A stretch of DNA of 64,000 bases, from positions 64,089,623 to 64,153,622 of the forward strand of contig NC_081861.1 of NCBI RefSeq assembly GCF_963259705.1. The letters are read 5' to 3'. The notes under the pieces are model-generated. The model saw only the letters and a list, made by a program, of their open reading frames with translations. It searched no databases and was not told the origin of the DNA. Of this stretch, positions 44,673-57,262 are shown piece by piece; the stretch's first letter is position 1, and each line of letters opens with the position of its first letter. The translations under genes were made by a program, and so were the position numbers. Origin of the DNA: Myotis daubentonii. Taxonomy: Eukaryota; Chordata; Mammalia; Chiroptera; Vespertilionidae.

Positions 44673-45346
44673 TAGAGGCCTGGTGCATGGGTGGGGGTTG
44701 TCTGGTTTGCCCTGAAGGGTGTCCTGGATCAGGGTGGGGGTCCCCACTGGGGTGCCTGGCCAGCCTGGATGAGGGGATGATGGCTGTTTGCAGCTGGTCA
44801 CACACCCTTCAGGGTGGGGGTCCCCACTGGGGTGCCTGGCCAGCCTGGGTGAGGGGATGATGGCTGTTTGCAGCTGGTCACACATCCTTCAGGGTGGGGG
44901 TCCCCACCCGGGTGCCTGGCCAGTCTGGGTGAGGGGCTGAGGGCTGTTTTCAGGCTGGGGGTGACTGAAGCTCCCAACCGCTCCTTTTTTCCTTTTATTT
45001 TTATTTTTTTTTTTTATTCTGGGCCAGCTTTAGCTTGAGGCTTGGCTCCAGCTCTTAGGCCTCCCGCTGCTGAAAGTAGGTTTCTGGCTTTTGCTTACAA
45101 TGTTGCGATTCTGCTGGCTGAAGTCCGGCGGTATTCGTTACAATGTTTCTTAAACTGTAGGCTCAGAGGCCTGCAGCTGCAGGCGGGGAATGTTGGTTTC
45201 CTCCGTCACTGAGGCAAGCAAGCCTCATGTTAGTTTCAAGCTGCCTGGCTGCAGGCCGCCAGTTAATTTGCATATCTTGCTGATTAGCCAATGAAAAGGG
45301 TAGCGGTCGTATGCCAATTACCATGTTTCTCCTTTATTAGTGTAGA
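44673..45346 (-). mobile_element. Compound Helitron, 5' unit A (copy 4)
   Basis: The right end TTTATTAGTGTAGA is followed by T (45347). CCAAT at 45288-45292 and ATTTGCAT at 45266-45273 are kept in reverse. The YY1 motif is lost by a small deletion at about 45258-45262. An A-rich tract (reverse) lies at about 44990-45018. A 69-bp segment containing CAGGGTGGGGGTCCCCAC is present in three tandem copies (about 44715-44930), against fewer in the other copies. Confidence 0.85.
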
Positions 45347-45926
45347 TTCTAGATTATTTATACTTTATAGTTTGTAAGTTGCTTTAGAATTGATTAATAC
45401 AGTAAGTCCTTGCCATGAACAGAGTAGGTAAGCATTGATTCCCATTCCTAAGATGGAGACACTGAGCTAAGAGAGGTGACAAGGCTTACCACAGGGCAGG
45501 GTGAGAACATGGCCTGAGTCCAGGACTTCAGACTCCAAGTTTATGTTTCAATCACGGGAGACCTACTCATCCCTTTCTCAGAAAATTCAAAATTATTGTG
45601 GCAGCTTAGGGAAATATTTTTGGAAGTATTTATATATGTAGGCCAAAAGAATGCCATAGAATTTACAGTTATGAAAATGGATTATATAAGAAATGTTAAT
45701 CAACTTATTTAGCACCCTGAGAAAGAGTGCCCTCAGAACAGGCATTCTCTTGAATTCTACAATAAACTCTACTGCCATCTGTTGCTAGAAACCAGAAAAA
45801 AATGTTGACTTCAGATTTTTAGACATTTCATTGTACTGGTGTGATCACTGTTAAAATGAATAATTTGGCTCTTTTTCCTGAGAAATAATTTTCAGTGAAA
45901 GAAGTTACAAGTTCATGACTTCAGTG
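45347..45926. other. Unassigned sequence
   Basis: Nothing secure. Confidence 0.5.
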
Positions 45927-45937
45927 AAAGGTTGCCC

Positions 45938-46160
45938 ACTTTTTTTAAAGTATATTTTTATTGATTTCAGAGAGGAAGAAAGAGAGAGAGAGAGATAGAA
46001 ACATCAATAATGAGAGAGAATCATTGATCAGCTGCCTCCTGCATGCCCCACACTGGGGATCAAGCCCACAACCCAGACATATGCTCTTGACCAGAATCAA
46101 ACCTGGGACCCTTCAGTCCGCAAGCTGACACTCTATCCACTGAGCCAAACTGGCTAGGGC
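45938..46160 (-). mobile_element. VES SINE
   Basis: 11-bp duplications AAAGGTTGCCC (45927-45937 and 46161-46171). tRNA-like head at the right. Confidence 0.95.
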
Positions 46161-46171
46161 AAAGGTTGCCC

Positions 46172-46739
46172 TCTTTACCTTGCTTTTAAGTCCTATTCAG
46201 CAGTTCCCAGAACACCAAACTACATAGATTGTCAAGATATATAGTGGGTATTTGTTGTAGCCTATCTGTCATCTGTTCTCTATTCCATGTTCCTGACAGC
46301 AGTTGTTTAGGTATCCTCCAGAGGTACATGTAGCTGAAGGATGCTCCCCTGTATTTTTTCACAGGCATTCCTCTAATAAATCTCTTGCATCTTGCTTTCT
46401 GCTTCTCAGAGGCACCAAACTGATACAGACGTGAATATAGAAGCATGTAATTCAAGCTGCTATTGGAAGCCTTCCCAGAGCGAAGGAGAACAAGCTATAG
46501 GATGAAGCTGCCATACTGGGCAGCAATGGAAAAATGGGAAGGATCTGGTCTCTCAATGATGTCAGTAAAAGACTGAATAAACCACTCCTGAATTTATCTC
46601 ATTTTTGAGCTAAGTATTATGTGAATTCTACTCATTTCTTTATTGTTTAAGTGAGTTTAAATGTTTTCTAATACTAGCAGCCAAAACAGAGAAATTTGTT
46701 GAGTGCTTAGCACAGTGTATGAACAGAGTGATCGAGGAA
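46172..46739. other. Unassigned sequence
   Basis: No element or exon recognised. The 89-codon minus frame at 46186-46455 has no domain. Confidence 0.45.
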
Positions 46740-46975
46740 GTCTAGTGTATGGTTAAAAGAATGGAATTATAGTGAGGCTTTTAAATTCAAACTCCAGATG
46801 CACCATCTACTAGGCATCTTCTCTTAGGCAAGTAATTTAATTTCACTTTTCTCATTTTTAAAATGGAGTGAATGATAGTACCTACCTCACATGGTTGTTA
46901 GACTTATTAATTTAATTATATGTAAAATTCTCTGAACAGTGTCAAGCACATAAGAAGTATATAAATTTTTCCTAA
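46740..46975 (+). mobile_element. MIR SINE
   Basis: TTAGGCAAGTAATTTAATTTCACTTTTCTCA, then AAATGGAGTGAATGATAGTACCTACCTCA, follows MIR closely. Confidence 0.85.
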
Positions 46976-47998
46976 TAGCTGTATCAATAGTAGGTGATCA
47001 ATTGGTAATAGTAATTGTTATATTTGCATTACTACTAGTATTATTCTAAATATAGATGATTAAAGTGCTGTAGAAAATTATAGTTGAAGGAAAGAATAAT
47101 TACGATTGTGGTCTGGTCAGAAAAAGTAATATTGTTATGTTTATTGCATATTTAAAACAGATATTCAAGTATACAAATTAATTGATATAATAATTATTTT
47201 ACATTAACAAAATAGCCAGTCTTGGGAATAAAATCACAAAAGCACTTCTATTCACATGATAGGTTTTTGCTACCACATCAAATCAAGCGGACAATTTCAG
47301 TCTCAACATATTTAGTTAATCTTTCATTCAGACTGGAGGATTTCAGTCTATTAACAGCATGTCCACTTGGGCCACATTTTCTCCAGTCCAGTTATGTTGG
47401 GTGTTTTCTGTCCGAATAACAACAAAGGTGGATTCATGCACTGTCTCTCCTTCATGTTGGAGAAACATTGTTCAATAGTAGAGATGGAGAACACGACCGC
47501 CACTTCTTATTTAGCTTGAGTTTGGATTGGCTGTTTCTAAAACTACTGGTAGCTCTAAGTTGTCAGTAAAAATGCTGATGTTTTGTTGAAGTCAAGCCTT
47601 TTATTTTTGGATAAATAACTTTCATAGTTATTCTTTATGATATTATTGAATTATGTATTCCTGCTTGCTTCCCACCATTAGACAATACAACTGTTGTGGC
47701 AGCACATATGGAAAGGTATCAACTTCTGATTGTGACTATAACCTAAAATTCCATTCCAATGCTAAAAGCATGTATAGAAAGCCCTAAGCTATGATATTTT
47801 GATGAGTTTCTATACAGTCTGTAAATTTTTCCTTTTATCTAGGTAATTTTTAGTTCATTACTGGTAAGTAATCATGAATGGTGCAAAGGTATAGACTTAC
47901 GATTGAAAAGAATTTACAAGTGTGATTTAGTACCAATAAAATAAATGCTTTCAACTCAGTGCATAAGAGTAAAGAATTTATAAATTAACATTTAATTT
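46976..47998. other. AT-rich unassigned sequence
   Basis: Nothing recognised. Confidence 0.5.
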
Positions 47999-48013
47999 CT
48001 GTGTATTTGTTTT

Positions 48014-48230
48014 TTTTAAAATATATTTGTATTGATTTCAGAGAGGAAGGGAGAGGGAAAAAGAGATAGAAACATCAATGATGAGAGAAAATCACTTATT
48101 GCTGCCTCCTGCATGCCCCCCACTGGGGATCAAGCCCACAACCTGGGCATGTGCCCTGACCAGGAATCAAACCTGGGACCCTTCAGTCCGCAGGCCGACG
48201 CTCTATCCACGGAGCCAAACCGTCTAGGGA
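48014..48230 (-). mobile_element. VES SINE
   Basis: 15-bp duplications CTGTGTATTTGTTTT (47999-48013 and 48231-48245). The 71-codon + frame here is antisense SINE. Confidence 0.95.
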
Positions 48231-48358
48231 CTGTGTATTTGTTTTAATTACAAAAGAGTATATAGTCAAGAAGGTATCTGAGTAGCCAAAATATGTATCA
48301 GTCAAGCGCACGTGCTTTGCTTCTAGGAAAATAAAAGTAGTCCCTTTTTCATTATCTA

Positions 48359-48567
48359 TTTTTTAAAATAAGTTTTTATTGATTTTAGAGAGAAAGGAAA
48401 GGAGATGGAGAGAGACAGAGAAGCATCAAAGATGAGAGAGAATCATTGATAAGATGTGTCCTGCACGCCCCCTACTGAGGATCGAGCCTCAAAATTGGGC
48501 ACACCCCACCGGGAATCAAACTGGTGGTGCACGGGAGGATGACCAACCGAGCCACACCAGCCAGGGC
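48359..48567 (-). mobile_element. VES SINE, older
   Basis: 10-bp duplications TTCATTATCT (48349-48358 and 48568-48577). More diverged than its neighbour at 48014. Confidence 0.92.
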
Positions 48568-48584
48568 TTCATTATCTGTTTTTA

Positions 48585-49270
48585 AATTTGAATTTGAAAT
48601 AATTTCAAACTTACAGAATCATTGTAGGAATTGTACGAAGAATTCTCATTATCTTTCACACATATTCACCAGTTGTCACTGTCCTTTATCGTCCTTTCTC
48701 ATAGATAATAGTCACAATTGTATTATCTAGTAGCATATGGTATCTATTCAAATTTGCCAGTTGACCCAATAACGTTTCAATAATGTCCTTTTTTTTTCTA
48801 GCATTGCAGGGTCACACATTGCATTCAGTTTTCATGTGACTTTAGTCTCCTTCAATTAGAATGTTACCTCAGCCTTTCTTTTACGATATTGATATTTTTG
48901 AAGATTATAGGCCATTTATTTTGTAGAATGTACTTCAGTTTATATTCATTTGATGTTTCCTCATGCTGATATTCAGGTCATGCATTTTTGGCAGGAAAAG
49001 TTCTTTAAGGTACATCACATTTCTTATCACCAATGATGTTAACTTTGCTTTTAATATGATGTCTGCCAGTTGGCACCACTGCAAAGTTTGTAATTATTAT
49101 GTAATTTGTATAAAAATGTTTTGATACTTTATACATTATATTGTTCCTCATAGATGATCCAGTAGTTTAGTACCTGTTGATCCTCAGAAAAAATTATTAG
49201 TGTGATGGTTACAAAATGTTGCTTTTCTAACTCCATCATTTTTATCATCACTTTTGTTTATATACTGAAG
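48585..49270. mobile_element. Ancient L1 3'UTR-type fragment
   Basis: Wording such as AATAATTTCAAACTTACAGAATC, ACACATTGCATTCAGTTTTCATG and TTATTTTGTAGAATGTACTTCAG fits an old mammalian L1 (L1M) 3' region. Orientation not set. Confidence 0.6.
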
Positions 49271-49999
49271 ACATTTAGACATACTTAGCTATATGATTTT
49301 CCAGCCCATAGCAGATAATCATCAATGTAATTATAATGGAAGATGTTCATTAAATAAAAAGGAAGACACACTGACAGCATAAGTGGAGGTTACAGTGGAA
49401 AAGAACAGAGAAAAATGTAATGATAAAAATCCAACGACTTCTAAAGCAAAGCAGTAGACGTGTGCTTCTGTGTTGAACACTTTAGGTCATAGTTTATTTC
49501 CCATCTCTAGACGCAGAAGCCGTGAAAGTCCCCAGCGCAGCTGCAAATAGTTAGCTTATGAAATTATATTAGGCTGATTCCAACCCTTTGCTTTAAATGT
49601 TTACCCCACAGTTGCCATTGTTTCGATTTTATGCTCAGAATTTCTCTCCCTGTTTGAACTTGGATCGTTTGCATGGCATATTGATTTTGCTTGTTTCCAA
49701 GATGAAACATTTTGAATTTCATCTTGGAAACTGATGTCATCTAGTGAGAGGTCATATAAGTTCACACCCTTTTGTAATCTCTAAGGTCACCTAGAGGACA
49801 CTTATTATGGACCAGTGTAATACTTAATAAATTATTAATTAATTATTTATAAGCAATACATTAATTGATATATAGCTTACTAATGATTAATGCTTGGTGA
49901 GTTAATAGAAAATGATTGAAACATTGAGAAAATATAAACACATGTTCAACATAATTTAGTGCAGTGTGTGTATATATAAACAAAAACAGAATTATTATT
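49271..49999. other. Unassigned sequence
   Basis: Nothing recognised. Confidence 0.5.
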
Positions 50000-50530
50000 A
50001 TAATGAACACTTTCTGTCACTTTTTAATGTCTGCATAGTATTCAGCAAATATGTGAGTGATTTATTTAGCTAATCGTATATGATTTAATGTTCATATGTC
50101 TTCCAATATTTTATAATTACAAGTAATGTTGGAAAGAACTACTTATAAACAAATCTAAATACATAAGGTTATTTCCTTGACACTCCTAAAAGTAGAATGT
50201 TTGGATAAAAGGGATTGGACAGTTTTAAGAACTTTATCTTCTACCGCCCAAGTTCTGGTCAGAAAGATGCAGTCATCTGTATACTGCAGCTGTGAGGCCT
50301 CAGCATCGTAAGTGTTAATGTGATTTTATATTTGTAATTTAAAAACTAAGATATGTTTTATTTCCATTACAAGTGAACTGTTTTCAGATGTCTATTGGTA
50401 TTTGAATAGCTCCTTTTCATTTTCCTATTTATGTCTTTTCTCCATTTTTGAACTCCTGTTTTTTTTTCTTTACTGCATCATGAAAGTGCCTTATATATTA
50501 AGGAGATAAATAAATCCTTGCATCTGTGCA
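50000..50530. mobile_element. Ancient L1-type fragment
   Basis: GTAGAATGTTTGGATAAAAGGG and TGCCTTATATATTAAGGAG fit a widespread L1M 3' region. Decayed. Confidence 0.45.
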
Positions 50531-51638
50531 CATATTCTTTTATATCTGATAGTAGAATATTGAATTTTTCTTCCTGGACATTTCATAGGTTCAACATTAA
50601 GTATTTTACATCTTGTTGTTCCTGTTTTAAATGGAGTATTTCCTTCCATTATGTTTTATTCAGTATATATATTTTATATATTATTACTCTCACTAGTCAC
50701 TTGCCTTAACTCTCATATTCATTTTAGGAGTTTTATCCAACTGATTCTCATGAATATTCTAAGTAGACAATACTATCTATGAATTATAGTAAACTTGCAT
50801 CTGTAAGACAATTTATTTTCTCTTTTCTTTTTATCTTATTTAATTGACTAATATTCTAAGAAAAAAATATTAACTTTTAGTAGTGAGAATGGGCATTTCT
50901 TTCTTACTCCTGTCTTTAAATGGGTTGAAATTTAACACTATTTTAATATTTAACCTTTTAGGCTAAATTTTAGTTATGTGGAAATTTTAATTAGGTAGCC
51001 TAGAGCATAATTGTTTTTAGGGAAATGATTTAAGTGAGCCATCCCTAGATTTGGAATCCTGAATAAAATGTGAAAAACATTTTATAAAAGAGTGTCAAGC
51101 TTTTTTGTATGACAAAAACTATGTCTACTTATGATCTTTCTTCAAATTAAGCAATATGGGTTGGATTTAATAACATGTTTTCCATTCTTTTTATATAATT
51201 AAAGCATTAAGCCTAGTGGTCATTATTTTGAAGAATCTTATGCTTTGTTATGCTTTGTTAATTGCTCATTTTTACAAACAAAAAATAATTTAAAACTTTC
51301 AGTAAATTTTTAAAAACAGTGTAATCATTCACACTTGCTTAAGCACAAAATGATTTTTTAATACATACAGTATAAAAAGAAAAGCAAGACAAAAACAGAA
51401 ACAAATTTATTGAATTTAGTCAACACTTTGTAATATATAGTATTCTAAATGCCTGTTTGGTTTAATGGCTCTTTGTCATATCAGTGCAGTTGGCTTTTGT
51501 CCAATTTTATGACCCCAGATGAAATTGTAGTGTTCTTTTCACATTTCAAAAGGTGTTTTAAGTTTTGTACACATTTTCCCTTTTAAAAATATAATTCCTT
51601 TCATTTTTATGTAGGAACATTAATATTTTCAAACATAG
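50531..51638. other. AT-rich unassigned sequence
   Basis: Nothing recognised. Confidence 0.5.
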
Positions 51639-51650
51639 GAAATGTAGTCA

Positions 51651-51799
51651 GGTCCTGGCCATGTGGCTCAGTTGGTTGGAGTGTTGTGCCTACACCATAA
51701 GCTTGGAGGTTCAATTCCTGGTCAGGGCACATGCCTAGGTTGCAGGTTCCATCCCAGGTCTCGCCTACAGGAGGGAACTGACTGATGTTTCTCTCTCAC

Positions 51800-51859
<60 letters not shown>

Positions 51860-51953
51860 CTCTCTCTCTCCTTCTCCCTCCCTTACTTCTTTTCACCTCC
51901 CCCTGAAAAATCCATAAAAACATATTCTTGAATGAGGATTCAAAAAAAGAAAA
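51651..51953 (+). mobile_element. VES SINE with (CT)n
   Basis: 12-bp duplications with two differences: GAAATGTAGTCA (51639-51650) and GAAATGCAGCCA (51954-51965). B-box-like GGTTCAATTCC, CT run at about 51804-51870. Confidence 0.92.
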
Positions 51954-51965
51954 GAAATGCAGCCA

Positions 51966-52685
51966 AATGAAACCAGTGAGCAACAGATTTAGGTTCAAAG
52001 AACCAGTTTTCAGCTCTGCTATTTACAGTGTCTATTTGTGAGTGATATGATACCATATAATATACGTTGATGCTCTACAGCCGGTCCCTGTATGTATCAT
52101 TCATGTTCTGTTTTTCTAAATATTTTAGTTGAGAAGCACAGGAAAATCACTGAGCATCCAAATGGTAAAGAGTGTTTTGTTTCTGAAAGTGTCTCTACAA
52201 TTTCAACTGCCATTCGTTCTCAAGTTGGTTGTGGGAAATTCGTATCTGACTGTAATTTTCCTCTTTAAACTACAGCAATCATCATTTTGGCAGAGTGTTT
52301 GAAACAAGATTTGCAGTTGGTGTGCATTTTTAAGGCATTGCTTGCTTGATTTTCCTCCCCTAGTCCTCCCTCCTTCCTAACCCTCTCCTTTTCTTCTTTT
52401 CTTCCTTCTTTTATTTCATTCACTTTCCCTGCTCTGGATTTAAGGAAATGAAGGGATATAGTCTTAAAAGTGGCTAGATGCGATAATTACATTAATTATA
52501 TTTTTCTGTTATTGCTATAAAATGGTTTAAAACCTTGGTAATTTGGTTGCCAGTGTAATGGTGATCCAAGTGGCCTGGGATGATGAAGAGGAGGGGGATG
52601 GGGGTAGAAGGGAGGGGAAGAAGGAAGCAGAGAAAGGGGAGAAGAAGGGCAAGAGAAAGAGAATGAGAATGTTCTCGAAAGCTGG
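51966..52685. other. Unassigned sequence
   Basis: Contains a purine-rich segment at 52575-52670 whose Lys/Glu-rich frame (52543-52731) is not a gene. Confidence 0.5.
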
Positions 52686-52823
52686 AAGGCAGTATGTCAT
52701 AGTAGAAAGTGAAGTGCGCTGGGAAACCTGAGTTCTAAGTTCAGCCCTATTGCAAGCTCACTACTATAATGCCGGCAAGTCACTGCACCTGCCTAGGGTT
52801 TAGTTTCCTCCTCTACAAAAAAC
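52686..52823 (+). mobile_element. MIR SINE
   Basis: GCAGTATGTCATAGTAGAAAG, CCGGCAAGTCACTGCACCTG and TTTCCTCCTCTACAAAA match MIR. Confidence 0.7.
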
Positions 52824-52831
52824 GAGGGACT

Positions 52832-52966
52832 GTCCTGGCTGGGTAGCTCAGTGGGTTAGAGCATCGCCCTGATACACCAAGGTTTTATGAATGCATAAAT
52901 AAGGGGGGCAACAAATAGATGTCTTTCTCTCCCTTCCTCTCTCTAAAATCGAATTTTTTTTTAAGT
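52832..52966 (+). mobile_element. VES SINE, short variant
   Basis: 8-bp duplications GAGGGACT (52824-52831 and 52967-52974). Head GGCTGGGTAGCTCAGTGGGTTAGAGC. It lacks most of the central region, like the copy at 36345. Confidence 0.85.
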
Positions 52967-52984
52967 GAGGGACTTTTCAACTCT

Positions 52985-53108
52985 AAAATCACTAGAATGT
53001 AAATTCTATGAGGGCAAAAAATGTTGTCTCTTGTCCTCTCATGTATCTCCAGCACCTAGAACAGTGACTGGCACCATGTAGATGCTCAATAAATATTTGT
53101 TGAATGAC
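52985..53108 (+). mobile_element. L2 LINE 3' end
   Basis: GAATGTAAATTCTATGAGGGC, CCAGCACCTAGAACAGTGACTGGCACC and AATAAATATTTGTTGAATGA match the L2 3' terminus. Confidence 0.85.
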
Positions 53109-53473
53109 TAATATCCTTTCCAACTCGATTGTTCAAGAATTTAATAATTGTTTAAGAAAGGACATATAAAAGCAGCAGCATGGTAACAGTAAATGTAAAT
53201 GAGGTAATCTAGAGTGTTTGCCTACTTTCTCCTTATGCACAGCCTCTCGCATCTCCAAAGATAGTTATAGTGGTGCCCTGACAGGTGCCAAAGTATTACT
53301 ATCACCTCTCCTTATGCTCTTATGGAATAAAACTGCAGGAAACTTTGTTTCTAGCTCTGTATGCCCCACTAGCTGCATGATTTTGGTCAAGTCTTAACTT
53401 GAATGAGGATTCAGAAAAAGGATTTTTTTCTTATACAAAAAATGGTAGTATTGATTAGATTCCTTTTATCATA
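53109..53473. other. Unassigned sequence
   Basis: Nothing recognised. Confidence 0.45.
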
Positions 53474-53560
53474 AATTCATTTATTCATTCATTCATTCAA
53501 CAAACATTTATGGAATGCCAGAGTATGTAAGGGATTGAGATGAATAGAGCAACTGATTAA
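53474..53560 (-). mobile_element. L2 LINE 3' end
   Basis: TTCATTCATTCATTCAACAAACATTTATGGAATGCC is the reverse of the L2 terminus. Confidence 0.7.
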
Positions 53561-54693
53561 TCAAATCATTAAATCTCTAAAATTCTGCAACTGTACAAGT
53601 GTTTTTTATAGATACAGACATTAAAAAGGAATTACTAAATTATTTCCTGATTTTGGCTTTATAGTTTTCAATTATATTTTATTTCAGAAGGGAAAATGAG
53701 TTATTATATTTATATTAGTTGCTTAGACTCCTACCTTAATTAATTTATTTTTAATCAGGGGAATGGAAATTAATTAAGTTATTTCAGCTTTCTCCTTCTG
53801 CAAGGGCTGTCTTGATTCTAGTGCACATTAGCTTTTTCTGTTGGATTTATTAGGTGATCATTTTTAAATATCCGATTATAATAAAGCCCAATATTATGTA
53901 TAAGCACATTGCTAAGAGCAGAGCTTTTAATACCACAGTGTATTTCTTGTAAGTTTTCCTTTTTCTCACCTCAGACTGGAAAAGAAATACTAGCATTTTC
54001 TAAGATGTTTTCCCCTGACTGACTGTGTGGGGGTATAAAATGGTTATAACTTGCCAGACTTCCATGGTACAAAAAAAAGGGGTAAAATATTACCTGATTT
54101 CTGGTACATACATGTGGCTTTCATATTTTATGAGGATGGGAGTGATGGGCATGATCCATTTATGATCCACAGACCTTTTCTTTATATCTGAAGAGCTTTA
54201 CCTTGATTTTTTATTTGGTGTCACTTAAAGCACTGTGTTCTTAGTTTCCTTTTTGGCCCCACAGATGCATGAACTTGTGAATTCACACTGAGCCACTATG
54301 TCTGAGAATGTCACATTATAGTATGATCTTCCTACAGCCGCAATGGCTGGGCTGTTTCCTGTCTATTGGCTACACTACAGCATCGTATTGCTTGAGTTGG
54401 GACATGAAGGGGTTCTTGGCGTTTGTGCTGCTGCTGGGGTGGGCCACCATTTCAGCAAACAGTTTGGTAATGAGATTGGGCTCCTTTTGCTTAAAATTGT
54501 CCATGCTTTTGACTTCTGACTTGCGTTTGTTTCAAGAAAATGCCGTTGGTGTTTAGGCAAAGAGAATACATATATTACTTTGGGTTTTTGACTTAGTGAT
54601 TTACTTGGGAATCATAGGGACGGGCACAGTATTTGGGAGAACCTGGTGATCATGAGTCATAAAGAGAGCACCTTGGATCCTTCCATGAACTGT
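53561..54693. other. Mostly unassigned; possible gene remnant
   Basis: 54370-54543 on the minus strand contains a 57-codon stretch between a TGA and a TAG, with AATAAA (54215-54210) about 155 bp downstream. This might be a processed-pseudogene 3' end. I do not recognise the protein. Confidence 0.25.
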
Positions 54694-54708
54694 ATACATT
54701 TTTTTAAT

Positions 54709-54724
54709 CCTCACCCAAGGATAT

Positions 54725-54778
<54 letters not shown>

Positions 54779-54943
54779 GTGAGAGAGAAACATCAATGTG
54801 AGAAGCATGAATTGGCTGCCTCCTGTACATGCCCCAACCAGGGATCGAACTTCAACCTAGCTATGTGCCCTGACTGGTAATCAAACCCACAACCCTTTGG
54901 TGTATGGAATGATGCTCCAACCAACTGAGATACCCGGCCAGGG
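54709..54943 (-). mobile_element. VES SINE with (GA)n
   Basis: 15-bp imperfect duplications ATACATTTTTTTAAT (54694-54708) and ATAAATATTTTTAAT (54944-54958). GA run at about 54729-54776. Confidence 0.9.
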
Positions 54944-55399
54944 ATAAATATTTTTAATTATCAGTGTTGTGGTACAGAGCTGTTCTAGTAGTGTGGGAGA
55001 TGAATGAATTTAACGAGGATCCAAATTTGGCAAAGCAATTCATATAAAAGAAGATAGAAACTATATGTAATTAACTATAAATCAACACTGAAAATATGTG
55101 ATAAAAGAAAGGTGTATGTAAGTGCTCAAGAAGTTCAGAGGATGAAGAAATAACTTCTAGTTAGGGGAACAGAGGAGGCATACAGGAAATGACACTTGAG
55201 TTTTTTTTATTTTTGACTTTGAGTGAGTGTTGAGGCACAACCAGATGGGGAGTAATGCGAACAAAAGGATAGAAATGAGGAGTCCGTGTATATACTGCAA
55301 ACAGTGACTAAAAATAAGGTAAGGTAGTCCTACTACAAAATCATTTAGTGTTGAAAATAAGCCTTACTGTTTTTGCAACCATGTTTTGTCATTTCTTTT

Positions 55400-55617
55400 T
55401 TTAAAATATATTTTTATTGATTTCAGAGAGGAAGGGAGAGGGGAGAGAGAGATAGAAACATCAATGATGAGAGAGAATCATTGATCGGCTGCCTCCTCCA
55501 CATTCCCTACTGGGGATCGTGCCCGCAACCCAGGCATGTGCCCTTGACCGGAATCAAACCTGGGACCCTTCAGTCCGCAGGCAGACACTCTATCCACTGA
55601 GCCAAACCAGCTAGGGC
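55400..55617 (-). mobile_element. VES SINE
   Basis: Near-identical flanks TGTCATTTCTTTTTT (from 55387) and TGTCATTTTTT (from 55618). tRNA-like head at the right. Confidence 0.93.
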
Positions 55618-55629
55618 TGTCATTTTTTA

Positions 55630-56649
55630 TTTTTAAAATATGCCAGAACTCATACCTTGAAAATGGTCTAAATATCTTTCAACCTCTGAAATGTCAGACC
55701 TGAACTCCAATTTCCCTTCAATCCTAGAAAGAGCAGTTTCTTCTCTTCAACTTTGGTTTTTTTCCACCTGGCATTGTCTTCCCATTTCTTTCTGTTTTCT
55801 CTGAAATGATGACCTTATTCTATTAGCTAAACTAACCCTCCTGTTTCTTTGTTTCTAATGGCTCATCTTTAGTCCTTTACACACATAAACCTCTCCCAAT
55901 GTAAAAATAAAACTAATTCTTATATTATGGCTTTTACTTTCTTTTATTTAAAAGGTAAATTTATCAAGAGTATCATTCTCTTGCTGACTTGCTGTCTCCA
56001 TCACCCCCCACTTATAATTTACTTTTCAACTCCCTGCAATCTGACTCCCTTACTCATGACTCCATTGAAACTGCATGGCTAATGGAAATTAGGTGGAAAT
56101 GTTATATGCAACTTTCAGAAAACACTCTTAGAGGAAAGGGGTATTCTTTCTTTGTTCTTCATGTTTGCTGGAATGCACGTATGATGACTGGAGCTCAAGC
56201 GATTATCTTGGGTCATGAAGTAAAGGCCATAGCTGGAGAATGATGGAGCAGCTCATGGAAGGAGCCTATATTCCTCATGACTTTGAGAAGCCACTCTGCT
56301 GGCCTTTGGGTAGAGAAATAAACCTCTTTATATTTAAGCTATTCTTATTTTGGATTTTCTGTCACTTTTAACCAAACCTCCTCCTTCATTTTTATGACTT
56401 ACAATATTACTTATGTATCAATGATCCCCAAATTTAGATCTCTGTCTTTTTCTTGAACTTCAGGAGATTAGGGATTTACTGCTGAATTTATCCACAGGTA
56501 TGCCCAAGCACGTCTCATATTCAGCATGTTTAAAGATGAAATGATTTTTATAACTAATTCCTTTTCTATATTTCCAACCTCAGTGAATATGACCCAGACC
56601 AGACACAAGAACTGAATTATAAACTTTACCACCCCTTGAACTTTATCTG
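55630..56649. other. Unassigned sequence
   Basis: Nothing secure. The 84-codon frame at 55989-56243 has no domain. Confidence 0.45.
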
Positions 56650-57262
56650 TCCATTCTTCTTAATCTTCACTATTCCTGTTTTAATTTAAATCCTAATCAT
56701 CATTCTTGCACACTGCTTCCATAATCTTCTAATCTATCTACTTCAAATCTTGCCACATCTCTAATTCATTTGCTTACCTGACACCACAGTTATGTTTCTG
56801 AAACAGAATCTGTTTATTTCTGAAAGCAGTGCTATCTTACTTAAAATTCTTCAATGGCTCCATATTACTACTTGGATGAAGGAACATCTTCTTGGCATGA
56901 CTTCAAGGCCTTCCATGATCTGTATCCTGCCTACCTATCTAGCTTTATCTCTACTGACTTGCCCTTCTGTTGTACGTTATTCTTTCAACATATTTTCTCT
57001 GTGGTGAATGCCGTTCCCCACCTTCAGTTCCATATTTAAACTTAATTGAATAATAATATACACATTTAGTTTTATTTGTAGGTCCTCTATGAAGACTTTT
57101 CTCACCAACCCCAGGGCAAATTGAACATCCCTTCAGGGATGCCTCACTTCACTCTCAGCACTTGAAGATGATGGAGAGTAGAGAGTAGGCTATTTTCATC
57201 CTTGTATCCTCAATCCTTACCAAGGTGCCTGACACAAGTACATGCCTAATAAATATTACATA
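56650..57262 (+). mobile_element. L2 LINE 3' fragment
   Basis: Follows the L2 3' end at length: AAAATTCTTCAATGGCTCCATATTAC, TTCAAGGCCTTCCATGATCTG, TGCCTACCTATCTAGC and GGTGCCTGACACAAGTACATGCC. Frames at 56792 and 56854 are chance readings. Confidence 0.85.
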
